A stretch of 64,000 nt of DNA, from NCBI RefSeq assembly GCF_019279795.1, contig NC_056743.1, positions 633,191,658 through 633,255,657 on the forward strand. Direction: 5' to 3'. Below, piece after piece: positions 12,537-23,455 of this stretch. The notes below the pieces were generated by a model. It ran no database searches, had not been told where the DNA came from, and was given only the letters and a program-made list of their open reading frames with translations. Positions within the stretch are counted from its first letter, which is position 1; each line of letters opens with the position of its first letter. This DNA is from Protopterus annectens (Eukaryota; Chordata; Ceratodontiformes; Protopteridae). The translations under genes and the position numbers were made by a program.

Positions 12537-13141
12537 ATAAAGCGAGTCGCAACCTGGAAAATCACGTAACTACATTTATTAACAAAAAACAATAAACATA
12601 TAATTCCTTTCCTTAGCGCTTTCACCCATTCATATCATGGGTTTCATCAGAGTAAAGTCTTGTAGAAGCAGCTACCATATATACTTAATGTTGTCCAATC
12701 ACAGTACATTGTTAATTTACTAATTTGTAAAATGAAGATTACCTAAAATAGAGCAGCAAACTTGAACAGAAAACTACACTAGCTTTTATTCTATGTGTAA
12801 CATTTTTGTAAATATGAATTATTATTTAACCTTTTTAAAGAACTATTCAAGAAATTCTCTAAAGAAAAATTTTTCTGTTCAAGTTTGCTGCTCTATTTTA
12901 GGTAATCTTCATTTTACAAATTAGTAAATTAACAATGTACTGTGATTGGACAACATTAAGTATATATGGTAGCTGCTTCTACAAGACTTTACTCTGATGA
13001 AACCCATGATATGAATGGGTGAAAGCGCTAAGGAAAGGAATTATATGTTTATTGTTTTTTGTTAATAAATGTAGTTACGTGATTTTCCAGGTTGCGACTC
13101 ACTTTATTATTCTTTTACGAGTTTATTTTCAAGTTTTTATT
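12537..13141. mobile_element. 605-bp inverted-repeat element, possibly Penelope-derived
   Basis: Flanked by an exact 15-bp duplication TTAAAATAGAGTTTA (12522-12536 and 13142-13156). Left arm 12537-12773 and right arm 12871-13106 are inverted copies of about 236 bp with only about one difference noticed, separated by a 97-bp AT-rich spacer. A 35-bp unpaired tail follows (13107-13141). The arms contain CTGATGAAACCCATGATATG and GTGAAAGCGCTAAGGAAAGG. A similar AAAGCGCTAAAGAAGG lies near the 3' end of the Penelope-like element at 56774-57748. Family knowledge: Penelope-like elements often have inverted pseudo-LTR arrangements and 10-15 bp duplications. No coding sequence inside. Confidence 0.7.
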
Positions 13142-13156
13142 TTAAAATAGAGTTTA

Positions 13157-16115
13157 GTTCAGGCCAATAAAAAAAGAAAAATGAAAAATGCCAAAATTAC
13201 TTGTATAACAAATATATAAATATTTTGTAAACCTTCTAATGTACATGAAGTGAAATAGACTTCCAATCTGCTAGATGAGAAGAAATCTAACAGATTGCCT
13301 ACCATAACTTCCCTCATGAAAAAAGAAAAAAAAAAACTAACCCCTTTCGAGCTCCAGTACACCTTTTCTCTTATCTTGGAGATTTAACAATATTAGTTAT
13401 TATTTTCCCTATATAACTATTAATAATGAATTAACAAATTGTATGGAAATGAGTATTGATTTGGTAATACAATTTAATTTTAGATTAGATTAGACTTCTT
13501 TTTCAGAATATAATCATCCTATCATGCACTACTTAAACACGCATAAAATAAAATCTCATTTATAACACAGTAAATGTTGCTTAACATTAGTTCTCTTTAG
13601 CCTGAGAGTAGTATATATACATATTAATAGTCTCCAATAATATATGACCAATATACTAATGATTATGTCAGATAAACACCCTCCTGCATACTAAAAATAT
13701 ATTATAACTGAGTGAAGTAGATTTAGAAATGTATCATTAAGTGAAGATAAATATGGACAAGTCTATTCAGAACACTTGAATCATAGTACAAAAACTATGT
13801 AGTCCATAGAATAAACCCTTAGAGTTGTGTTTACTAGAGATGATAATCTAAATATGTTTGAGTGAACAATACATGTCATAAATCTCTATGTATCACTTAC
13901 ATGCTTTCAATTAGAGATAAATGAAAGCATAACCAGATTCAATTTATTTTATGTCCACCCATGAATGTAGTTGTGACAAATTAAAAGAAAAAATGAAGAC
14001 AACATTAGACCATAGTGATCACTCATTGATGATGAAACAGAAGCAATTTGCCCTAAGTGGCCATGTGAGTGTGCAATTTATAAACTTCTTAATACTAATG
14101 CATAGTTATAATATCAACTCATATGATGAGAATATCATCACAGAATACTGAACAAAATTCTAGTCAAGACAGGGCATTACTAAAGCTGTTCTGTACAGCC
14201 ACAGTTTCTTAGAACGTTTATAATAGAGTGCTTATAAACGACTGTGTCATGTAGCAAGATACAAGAGTAGGCAGACTCCCTTCTTTGTTATTAAATTGTT
14301 AAAAGTAATGAAACTCTAAAAAATACAAAACCTATTAAGCTGAACAGTGCCTTAAGAAATATCTCTATCTCATATCTATTTAATTAGTGTTCTACTTGAA
14401 TTTCACACCAAGAATTACAGTTTACAAATCTGTCTTATTTTATTACTTGAAGCAGTAGCAAAATCAGACCATGAAGACATTTCCTCATGGGACATTACTT
14501 TAAAGAAATAAAGATGAAATTCCAAGGTGAACTAATTTTACCAACCATCTCACTAAGAAACTGATAACCTTATTATTTAAACAGTTGTCAGTATTCAGTA
14601 AAAATATCAGCTACACAATAGTCAGCTATACAACTAATGTCTAAAGGATTAAAGGTAGTTTATGTTATAAATCCCTGCCTTAACCAGATGTGTAGCATAC
14701 AAAATATCATTTAGTATTTGCATTGCTTAGGAACCTATGTCTGTAAATGTGTAATTCAAACAACTCTTGGTAGAATGAATGACATCTAAACTACTTTATT
14801 CTGCTAATTTATCTACAATTTTATTATAGGTTTCCCAGTACTTCCCCATCATCAAGGCAACTCCCAAAATACATCAACAGGCACTCGCAAGACTGTCTGA
14901 TATGCCAATTTTATGAGTTATAGAACCATGGCTTAAAGTTTTGCTGGGAATAAATCAACTGTTCATCATAGAATATAAGTACACATGCCCACACAATTTA
15001 GTAGTGCAGTTAAACTACTTGCATGTTGGTGTAAGAATTTTGGCTAATTACCAGCATCTTTGCCACTTTACTGAAAGTTGAACCGCACTTACCAAAGATT
15101 AGAAAGCACTAAAGGATGAGGACAGTAATCAGTAATTTACTATTTACTGTATTCACTATTTATTTGGTTACTATTAATCAGTTCAATTGAACATGTCTAG
15201 GCAGTGTGAGCAGAGGAAAATAACACAGCACAATACAGGGTTTACTATGTTATCTAATAAAGCAATGTGCACATTATATTCAAATAAAGCAGGAGTTATA
15301 AGTACAAGGTAATAAGTCCCTTTGTGGTTTCTGAAATTAGATGATTTCTGTTACCAGATTAATGAAGTATTCAGTATAATATGTCTAAAACCTGTCTTAA
15401 TTTTACTTATTATATTTACAGAAGTATGTCACAACTGCAGCTGATGTGTGCATCTCACACACATATGTTCCTATTTACACTTGCAGCGCTGTAACAGATG
15501 CTTACAAAACTATCAGACATGTCATTTTACTGGATCACCATAGCATAGTGTATCTTATAGCCTAGGTAGGAATAATTCAGAAGGAAGAAAAGACTGTGTT
15601 TACTTCAAGTATAACAATGTAGTCTTTAATGTTCCTATTACTTTTTCAATTGGATGTTATTCAATGTTACTGTAAATTCTTCTTTTCTGTGTTACTTACA
15701 TGAAAAACAGCTACTCTGTCGCTGATTTCACATCTATTCATTTTATTTATTTAAAAGAAGTCAGGGTTTGTAGATTTTAATAATCCAAAGACCATGTTAA
15801 ATGAGCTTAAAATATACTGCTTGTGCAATGGATATCACACTACAAGTGCTACCTTAACAACAGACAATCAGGGGATTCCTTAACTGAATATTTCCACCTT
15901 AAATCTTTCATAGCAGACAAGGGAAGCTCTAACTAGTGCACGAGAATGTTTCAAAGAACAGCCTTGTCAGACCCCAGTAATGGAACTGTATTTATAGTGA
16001 CAGTTTTTTCCACATTTAAAAATATGGATATCTATGTTACTTTTAAAATGGGAATTTGAAATGTAGTGAAGTCAATAAGCCACAGAAACTATGACTAAAA
16101 ATTTTCAATTCCTAT
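13157..16115. other. Unrecognised 3-kb AT-rich segment within the L1
   Basis: No open frame on either strand is longer than about 67 codons, and no repeat family, tail or terminal inverted repeat was recognised. It lies between the foldback element and the tail of CR1-like copy B, in the position of the L1 ORF1-ORF2 spacer, which is normally tens to hundreds of bases. It is therefore probably another insertion, but no duplication was found. Confidence 0.5.
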
Positions 16116-16229
16116 TATAGGTTCATAGGTTCATAGGTTCATACTAGGCTATCTGCCCTAGGGCATTTATAAGCCTAGCCAGAGTGTGTGTGGATTTCAC
16201 CACCCCTTAGGATGAGAATACTATACCCA

Positions 16230-18996
16230 TTAGTTTGCTGTGCCTCTGTCCAGCAGTGATACAGAGATGATTCCCGGGGTAAACCTACGATCTCCCATCC
16301 ACTCGTCAAGATTTCTCTTGAACAGAGTCAGTGAGGGGCTCTGCCTCACATGGACTGGGATTCTGTTCCATAGTGTAGGGAGTCTCTGGGTGATGAATCT
16401 GTCCCTCCAGCACGTCCTATTTATATCCGTGTTGAGGTTTAAGTCTCTTGCTCTCGTGGCTCTGGTGGATTTGGATTTTTTGAGGTGAAGCATGTCCATT
16501 AATTCCGGGTTGGACATGGCCTTGTATGTCAGGCACAGATCACCTCTGAGCAGATGGTATGCGACTGAATAGAGCTGGAGTTTCTTCAGTCGGGCATCGT
16601 ATGACATATGTTTGAGCCCCTTTATCCTTTTGGTGAGGAACATTTGGGGTCTTTCCAACTGCTGCAGGTGTCGGGTAAGGTACATTCCGAATGGGGCGTT
16701 GTACTCAATCATTGGTCTGATAAGTGAAGAGTACAGGGGTACAATGACCTCTCCTGATCTGGATGTGAATCCCTTCATGATCAGGTGGGCAATGTAGAAG
16801 GTCTTCCTAACCACTTTGGCAATTTGAGTGTCAAAAGAGAGGTTACTGTCAACTTGGGTCCCCAGGTCCCTGATAACTTCTTCCGTGTTTAATGGATTAC
16901 CACCTATGTGGTAATTAGGGGTTACCTTGTTTTTCCCAAAGGATATGACTATACATTTTTTGGCATTTAGCTTAAGGCCATGGCTCTGGCACCAGTTATC
17001 CATTTCTATGAGACCTTTCTGGAGGATGTCTGTGTCTGATGGAGTGTCAATTATGGTGCCCAGTTTGCAGTCATCTGCAAATTTTGTCAGCCATAATCCC
17101 CCTATGTTTGCCTGCACTTCAGAAAAATAAATGCCGAACAAGAGGGGGCTCAGGACTGAGCCCTGTGGGACACCGCTCGTGACTGGCTTAGAGTCTGACA
17201 TGGCATCAGCAACTCTAACCCTGTGTGTTCTGTCCTTGAGCCAGTTTGCAACCCATCTTGTGACATATGGGTTTACATCTAAGCTGGTGAGCTTTTCTAT
17301 GATGCCCGAGTGGGGTATTGTGTCGAACGCTTTTGCTAGGTCAAGGTAGGCTGTGTGAACTGCTTTACCCTCATCAATGGCCTTAGTGACTGTTTCGAAA
17401 AAGTCGACCAAGTTCAAGAGGCAGGATCTGCCCTTGACAAAGCCAAATTGGGTAGGATCCAGTGTCTGTAGGTCCCCAATGTCTTTATTTATGAGTTCCA
17501 TTATGATCCTCTCCATAGCTTTGCAGACAAGGCTCGTCAAGCTTATGGAGCGGTAATTTCCAGGGTCCGTAGAAGCACCGGCTTTGTGGAGTGGGACCAC
17601 AGTTGCCGTACGCCATTCTTTGGGTACGTATCCTGTAGTAAGGCTAAGATTAAACAGCAGCCTTATGTGTGGGTTTAGTTCCTCATTGAGTTCATGTAGC
17701 ACACAGCCGGGGACACCGTCCAGTCCCATTGATGCTGTGTTTTTTGCTTTAGAGAGAGCAGCTCTCACCTGGGCATCTGAGATGTTTGGGAGGCTAGACT
17801 CTGGTGGGATAGATATTTCTCCTTTTGGGGGGAGGGAGGGGAGAAATTTGCACTGAACCTGACTGCCAGTATGTTGGCAATGTCTGTGGGTTCAATGATT
17901 TTTTTTTATCATTTTGGACTAATTCTGAGCATATCTGGGAGTTTCCACCCAGGTTTCTACCATAGCTAAAGAAGGCTTTATGATTGTCTTTTGTGTCATT
18001 AGCGATTTTTCTCTCAAAGTTGGCCTTGGATGATTTTATGAGTGATCGTAGTTTTTTGCTAGTATTGATCAGAGATGCCTTCCCATTTAGGGATTTTGCT
18101 CTGTCATGTAGTAGCTTTCTCCTCTTGTTGTAGAGTTTGTTTATGGCTGGAGTCCACCAGACCGGGCGCCTGCCTTTGGTGGAAAGGGTCTTGATTTTAT
18201 TAGGGATTGCTTGATCCATACATTCCTGGAGGTGCTCGTAGAAGGCATTTGTAAGGGTTTCAGCAGCGTGGGTTTTGGTTTCCACTGGCTCGGGGGCCTT
18301 GAAGGATACCACTCCAGTCTTAAGAAGTGTGAAGTTTGCTTTTGAGAAGTTCTTCACTGTGGTCTTTTTTGCTGGGGGTGGGGGCGGGATGTGGATCTCC
18401 AGTGAGATTAATTTATGGTCTGATCTCACCAATGAGGGATATACTTCCGGTGTGGAGCATTTTTTCCCCATGTTTGTGATGATCAGGTCTAGTATATTTT
18501 CTCCTCTTGTGGGAATGGTGACTAGTTGTTCCATAGCATTTGAGTTTATGAACTCAAGGAACCTTTGGGCTAGGATGTTGTGGCTTGAGTAATGTTCCCA
18601 GTCTATGTTTGGGTAGTTGAAGTCACCCAATATGATGGTGTTTGGAGAGACATTCATACTCTCCAGTGTCTTCAGGAAAGCTGTGTGGGTTTCCTGAGTT
18701 TGAGAAGGTGGTCTGTAGCATGTTACAAACTGTAGGGCAGTTTTACCTATGGTTAATTGCACCTGGATGGTCTCCGATGCTTCGTGCGTTGCCACTAACC
18801 TGGAGGTGTGGGTATCCTTTATGAATATGGATACTCCCCCTCCTTTTGTGGTTCGGTCCGGATTTTGGGGCCGGAACGCATGATATGAGGTATAACCTGA
18901 TAGTGCTGGGGTGCTCTTAGGAGCCTTGAACCAGGTTTCAGTCACAGCACAGACATCGATGTTCTCCATACTGAGGAGGGCTTCGAGGGTGTGCAT
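16230..18996 (-). pseudogene. CR1-like copy B ORF2: APE endonuclease and reverse transcriptase, one frameshift
   Basis: The endonuclease part (18996-17794) has VTETWFKAP (metal-binding Glu), GGGVSIFIKD, YRPPSQTQETH, ILGDFNYPNIDW (Asp/Asn) and RSDHKLISLEIHIP (catalytic His). The frame then slips at an eight-plus A run near 17897-17905 (after QNDKK). The RT part (17768-16230, 512 codons) is open to the end: GLDGVPGCVLHELNEELNP, GNYRSISLTSLVCK, FGFVKGRSCLLN, YLDLAKAFDTIPHSG, SGVPQGSVLSPLLFGIYF, LTKFADDCKLG and the C-terminal WRDRFITQRLPTLWN and WMGDRRFTPGI. Both catalytic acidic clusters are intact, so a single indel in a homopolymer is the main visible lesion. The endonuclease frame is continuous with ORF1 upstream except for one TAG. 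Confidence 0.92.
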
Positions 18997-19101
18997 CTTG
19001 AGGTTTAGACTTCTGGCATTGAGCAGTATTACCCTTAGTTTTTCTCCATTTTTGTTTTCTAGGGTGGTAGGTTTATCATTTGAGCCTTGCCTAAAAAGGC
19101 A

Positions 19102-20030
19102 CTATGGGGTGGCAAGAGCCTTTGCCAATATCCGGAAGCCCAGGGGTGACAGGTGCAAGCCATCCCTTGTGAAGCAGCGTGGCTTGTCAAGCATGTCATC
19201 CCAGGCAGACAGACATTGGATCCCCTTAGAATGACACCAGTAATTAAGCCAATTATTAAAGCTGATCATTTTGTCTCTGTATTGTGGCATCATTCTTGGT
19301 GAGGGTAGGATACTGCTCAGGGTCAGGGTCATACCGGCCTGGGCTACATAATCTGAGAGCTCCTCTATGTCTCTTTTCATGTAGTCCAGGGAGGTACGTC
19401 TCAGGTCGTTCACACCGGCATGTACAATGACTGAGTCATACTTGTACTTGCTGTGGAGTGACCTGAGTGCTTGTGTTATGTGGTGGATTCTAGCGCCTGA
19501 CAGGCAGCTTACTGTGATCTTTTCCTTGTTCAGTCTGGTGAGTGGGACGTCAGTGTGTCTGACTATGGAGTCACCTATAACAAGTGTGTCTGGCATTGTG
19601 TTTGGTCTTAAGGGCTGTGACTGTTTAGCACACTGACTTTGAGAACTATGTGTTGCATGTCTTATGTCTTGAGGTGGCAGTTGCTTGGGTGTCTGCTTTG
19701 GAGGCCTCTGTAGTTTTGGTAGATTTTGATCAGTGCCTCCGAGTATGTCTTTGTGTGTTTATGTGTTTGTTTTGCAGTTGTGATAGTTCTATGTGAAACT
19801 GGGTTTGTGGTGTGCGTGGTTTCCTTCTCCTCCTGTCTGGTCTTGCCAGTCCTGAGTTGAGAGAGCTCAGCCTCCAGTTTGGCTATATAGTTGCATCTCT
19901 CACATGTATTTGTGTTTTGTGGGAGAAGGAGTGGGTTGTCTGTGTACATGAGGCAATTGTAACATTGCCTCAAGATGCCCAGATTCACCAGCTGAACAGG
20001 AGAGGACGCTAGCAACTGACCCTTCGACAT
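19102..20030 (-). pseudogene. CR1-like copy B ORF1: zinc-binding/coiled-coil plus SGNH esterase, frameshifted
   Basis: ORF1 protein of the CR1 group, thought to bind RNA and to carry a lipase/esterase fold. It starts at the ATG at 20030 (MSKGQLLASSPVQL). CYNC and CERC, 18-20 residues apart, form a likely zinc-binding pair; a short heptad stretch follows (YIAKLEAELSQL). After a frameshift near 19660-19700 the esterase domain reads VIGDSIVRH (nucleophile Ser), CLSGARIHH (Gly), HAGVNDLR (Asn) and RDGLHLSPLG (Asp/His). It ends ALATP followed by TAG (19104-19102). ORF2 continues in the same frame after that TAG. Confidence 0.9.
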
Positions 20031-20139
20031 GCTAGAAAAAGTGAAAAAGTTTGCTGTGTAACTGAATCAGAAGGGACCTATAGGGAAATGGGTACTCAAG
20101 GGGATTCTAGGCTAATGTAGTACTTTGTTTAGTATACAA

Positions 20140-20222
20140 GTACTTTACCTATATAAAAATGCTTTAGGAGCAAGTGCTGAGCTTTACCTATATAAAAATG
20201 CTTTAGGAGCAAGTGCTGAGCT
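20140..20222 (-). repeat. 40-bp duplication in the copy B 5' UTR
   Basis: CTTTACCTATATAAAAATGC and the following GAGCAAGTGCTGAG occur twice in a row (starting at about 20142 and 20182). The copy C leader has similar but diverged words (AGCTCAGCACTTGTCTTAAAAGC), so this is a feature of the family's leader. Confidence 0.85.
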
Positions 20223-20342
20223 TTTGAGATAGAGAATAGACTGTTTAGATTGCAAGTAGAGAAGTTCTAAGGGAAAAATTGAAAAGCAGACTTTACGGAG
20301 CCAAAAATAGTTTAACCTTTTTTAACCGGTGCTGCCCGATGG

Positions 20343-21737
20343 TTCTGGCTGGAACCACTGCTCTAGGGACAAATAGGCTGCTCAGTGCTCCCCACTCCCA
20401 CTGGTGAACAAAGAAGCTTCCCTTTATCCAAATAAGGATATGGAATAGCACAGGAACCAAGCCAAAGCCCAGAGATCAGCAAACTCTGAAGACTGGACTA
20501 TTCTAGTTCAGTAAGGCGGGAAAACAATATATATTTTTTTTTTTCTTTCTTTTTTTTTTTTTTTTTTTGCAGAAAACAGAGGAAAAACGGACAGTAAATG
20601 CTATAAATGCTTTTAAACTGCTAGCGCACTTCAGTGTGTTAGCCTACAGGTAAAATTAAACAACAAATAACTTTTTTTTAAAGTGCAAAACAGTTAATCA
20701 ACACAAAAACAGTTTAAATAGAATGCAGAGCTGTATAAACAGGTGAAAATGCAGTAGCTAAGCAGTAAACAATCAAAAAGCCAGAAAAAAATACTTAAAT
20801 TAGGAAAAAGTCACTCTTTTGCTCTCTGCTGCTTGTAGAACTCTGCAAGATACCACGAGGAGCTGTGCTGAGTTGAATACAAGTGAAAAAGCACGCTAAA
20901 GCAGGCTTTATTACAGGGGGCTGAAAAGAGCTAGGAATTGACCCAAAATGGCCAATAGACTACAAGTTTCTGGCTGGAACCACTCCTCTAGGGACAACAG
21001 GCCTCTCAGTGCTCCCCACTCCCACTGGTGAGCAAAGACGCTTCCCTTTATCCAAATAAGGATATGGAATAGCACAGGAACGAAGACAAAGCCCAGAGGT
21101 CAGCAAACTCTGAAGACTGGACTATTCTAGTTCAGTAAGGCGGGAAAACAAGATTTTTTTTTTTTGTTTTTTTCTTTTTTGCAGAAAACAGAAGAAAAAC
21201 AGACAGTAAATGCTATAAATGCTTTTAAACGGCTAGCGCACTTGAGTGTGTTAGCCTACAGGTAAAATTAAACAACAAATAACTTTTTTAAAAGTGCAAA
21301 ACAGTTAATCAACAGAAAAACAGTTTAAATAGAATGCAGAGCTGTATAAACAGGCGAAAATGCAGTAGCTAAGCAGTAAATAATCAAAAAGCCAGAAAAA
21401 AATACTTAAATCAGGAAAAAGTCACTCTTTTGCTCTCTGCTGCTTGTAGAACTCTTCAGGACACCACGAGGAGCTGTGCTGAGTTGAATACAAGCGAAAA
21501 AGCACGCTAAAGCGGGCTTTATTACAGGGGGCTGAAAAGAGCTAGGAATTGACCCAAAATGGCCAATAGACTACAAGTTTCTGGCTGGAACCACTCTTCT
21601 AGGGACAAACAGGCCGCTCAGTGCTCCCCACTCCCACTGGTGAACAAAGACGCTTCCTTTTATCCAAATAAGGATATGGAATAGCACAGGAACCAAGACA
21701 AAGCCCAGAGGTCAGCAAACTCTGAAGACTGGACTAT
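20343..21737 (-). promoter_or_regulatory. Tandem 5' monomers of copy B (type A, about 611-625 bp)
   Basis: The + strand word TTCTGGCTGGAACCACT recurs at 20343, 20968 and 21579, giving two full units and a third of about 159 bp ending at 21737. Each unit has the sequence of CTCAGTGCTCCCCACTCCCA, AAATAAGGATATGGAATAG, a T/A homopolymer, GCTAGCGCACT, and GGGGGCTGAAAAGAGCTAGG. They lie directly upstream (on the minus strand) of the ORF1 leader. Family knowledge: tandem 5' monomers act as promoters in mouse L1 and some other LINEs. A promoter role here is inference; the tandem arrangement is seen. Confidence 0.8.
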
Positions 21738-22214
21738 ATGCAACAATGAAGTGAACTAAATATACTGTTAATAAAAAGGGAGATGAGAAAAAACATATGT
21801 GTACATGTTGTCTGTTCTTCCTTTACATATAACTAATTATACTAAAGTGAAAGATAACATTTGAATCTGGTTTTCCTCACTGCCTATGAATGAGATGTAA
21901 CTATATTTTTAGAAGTCACTCAAAAAAAACATTTAACATTATCAGACACAACCACTAGACTTGTGATGAGTATGTTGCATAAAGTATAAGTTTAAGAAAA
22001 AGTATAAATGTCTCAAGAGTATAATAGGCAATATAATAGATACAATACATAACATGTTGAGGTGAAGTCCAGACGTCTTTATCTCTGTTGATTCTTTGAG
22101 AGATTTAGAAGACTGTGTAGTTTTAGAATCAGTTCTTTGTTTCTTTTTCCCTACATCAGGCCAAGTATTTTTTTCTGGAGATCTTTTCAAGTTGGTAGAA
22201 ACAGTCTAATCCAT

Positions 22215-23426
22215 TTATTCAGGAATTGTGATGATATTATTATTATTGATGAAGGTAGAAGCTTCTTCAATGTTGTTAAAGGTTCTCAAGTTATTTGAAT
22301 AGAAAACTCTGATTCTAGCAGGATATACCATCTGTGCTTTTATTTTATTTTGAGAATGATGAACTAGTAACAAAACACAGTTCACCTGCTGAGAAGTCCA
22401 ATCCTGAATGTATCAATATTCTAACAAAGTTGGGAGTCAGAGCATATCACTCTTCTACACAAAACGTAGTGTGTAGAAGAGTGATATGCTCTGACTCCCA
22501 ACTTTGTTAGAATATTGATACGTTCAGGATTGGACTTCTCAGCAGGTGAACTGTGTTTTGTTACTTTTATTTTATTTTGTTTGAGAAGTTTCACTAATGG
22601 CCAAGTTTTTTTCCTTGTTTCTAACACTTTTGCAGAATAATCATTGTCAAATCTGATCTGACTCTGTTTATATGTTATGGGACTTTTTCTCCAGGCTGTT
22701 TTTATAATGAGCTCTTTATCCAAGAAGAACAGGAACTTTACCACAATTGATCTTTGTGGTGCATTAAGTGAAGAGGGTATGGATTTTCCTATGGCTTTGT
22801 GAGCTCTTTCTATCCATTTGCTAATCCCTCTTTTAAATCAAGCACTTCAAGAAGCCAGGAATTCAAGATGATGTCTTCTCCCTCAGTTTTTTTCTGGAAG
22901 GCCAAATATTCTTATATTAGTTCTCCTCTCCCTATTTACTAAATCATCCACTTTATTAAGTAGACAATTATTTTGGTGAAGTAAGAATTCTGTCTGATTT
23001 TCCTCTTCTATCTAGGACATTTAGTGATGTCTCAATAACAAGTAATTTACTTTGTTGTTTCTGCAGTATTTCTTTTACTACATCTGTTTGCTTTTTGGCA
23101 GTTTTCCTTGAGACTTTCCGAATTATCAGTGAATCTTTCCATTTTCAACAACAGTTCATGTAATGTGGAAGACATCAGTTGTATCTTCTTCTTCAGAGTA
23201 GTTTCTGAGTGAGAATTCTTTAAACTGGCCATTACTAAACAGCTGTGTTGTTCTCCAGAATATTTTGACAGGAAAAATTCAATAATATTTCTTGAAATTT
23301 GGTAGAGTTGTAGTTCTTAAGTTCCTTAATATTTTTTTTTATATTTCTGATTAATGAAAATACTTTTTTCCCTGTTTCTAGTACTGTTTTGTGGAGCTCT
23401 AAAAATGCTGCATATCTGTTTGCCAT
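22215..23426 (-). pseudogene. L1 ORF1 (coiled-coil RNA-binding protein), broken
   Basis: The nucleic-acid chaperone that trimerises and coats L1 RNA. The ATG at 23426 (MANRYAAFLELHKTVLETG) is only 14 nt from the element's 5' end. A Lys/Glu-rich coiled-coil region follows (MSSTLHELLLKMERF, 23232-23047, in another frame), then the C-terminal RNA-binding region (KFLFFLDKELIIKTAWR, RFDNDYSAKVLETRK, 22744 onward). The frame is interrupted by the palindromic insert at 22353-22563 and resumes with VYPARIRVFYSNNLRTF and EEASTF, reaching a stop at 22217-22215. Past that stop the same frame is open and basic to about 22060 after one more stop, so the original end may be further on. Confidence 0.82.
22353..22563. 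mobile_element. 211-bp palindromic insertion in L1 ORF1
   Basis: Arms 22367-22461 and 22470-22564 (95 nt each) are reverse complements with one mismatch seen (T/C in GAATGTATC versus GAACGTATC), around an 8-nt spacer AAACGTAG. The insert is flanked by a 16-bp duplication CTTTTATTTTATTTTG (22337-22352 and 22564-22579). Excising insert plus one duplicate joins the L1 ORF1 frame exactly. The arm sequence matches nothing else recognised in the window. Confidence 0.8.
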
Positions 23427-23440
23427 TTAGGCTCCGCCCC

Positions 23441-23455
23441 AACATACAAAGTTCT
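23441..23455. repeat. L1 target-site duplication, right copy
   Basis: AACATACAAAGTTCT, identical to 6460-6474. It marks the L1 5' boundary, since the next base inward on the minus strand starts GGGGCGGAGC. Confidence 0.9.

Larger units (their letters stand above)
16116..21737 (-). mobile_element. CR1-like LINE copy B with 5' tandem monomers
   Basis: A near-complete copy. The 3' tail at 16116 begins with GGTTCATA repeats and then the family tail (ACTAGGCTATCTGCCCTAG on the + strand). ORF2 is at 16230-18996, ORF1 at 19102-20030, the 5' UTR at about 20031-20342, and the upstream monomer array extends to 21737, where monomer homology stops inside a unit. Flanking duplication is at most TAT and not decisive. 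It inserted into the L1 between ORF1 and ORF2. Confidence 0.9.
6475..23440 (-). mobile_element. Full-length L1-like LINE, heavily interrupted
   Basis: Flanked by an exact 15-bp duplication (6460-6474 and 23441-23455). The 3' end at left is a T-rich/A-tail stretch; the 5' end at right reads GGGGCGGAGCCTAAATGGC on the minus strand. ORF1 lies at 23426-22215 and ORF2 at 12392-6666. Nested inside are CR1-like A (8256-10156), a foldback element (12537-13141), CR1-like B (16116-21737), a palindromic insert (22353-22563) and an unexplained 3-kb stretch (13157-16115). Subtracting all of these leaves roughly 5.7 kb, a normal L1 size; without removing the 3-kb stretch the total would be about 8.6 kb. 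The element integrated into Harbinger, then served as target for the others. Confidence 0.88.

Noticed and set aside
12537-13141. Assembly artefact (inverted duplication at a contig joint)
   Set aside because: An exact 15-bp duplication flanks the whole unit and host L1 sequence is on both sides, which fits an insertion; long reads would still be decisive.
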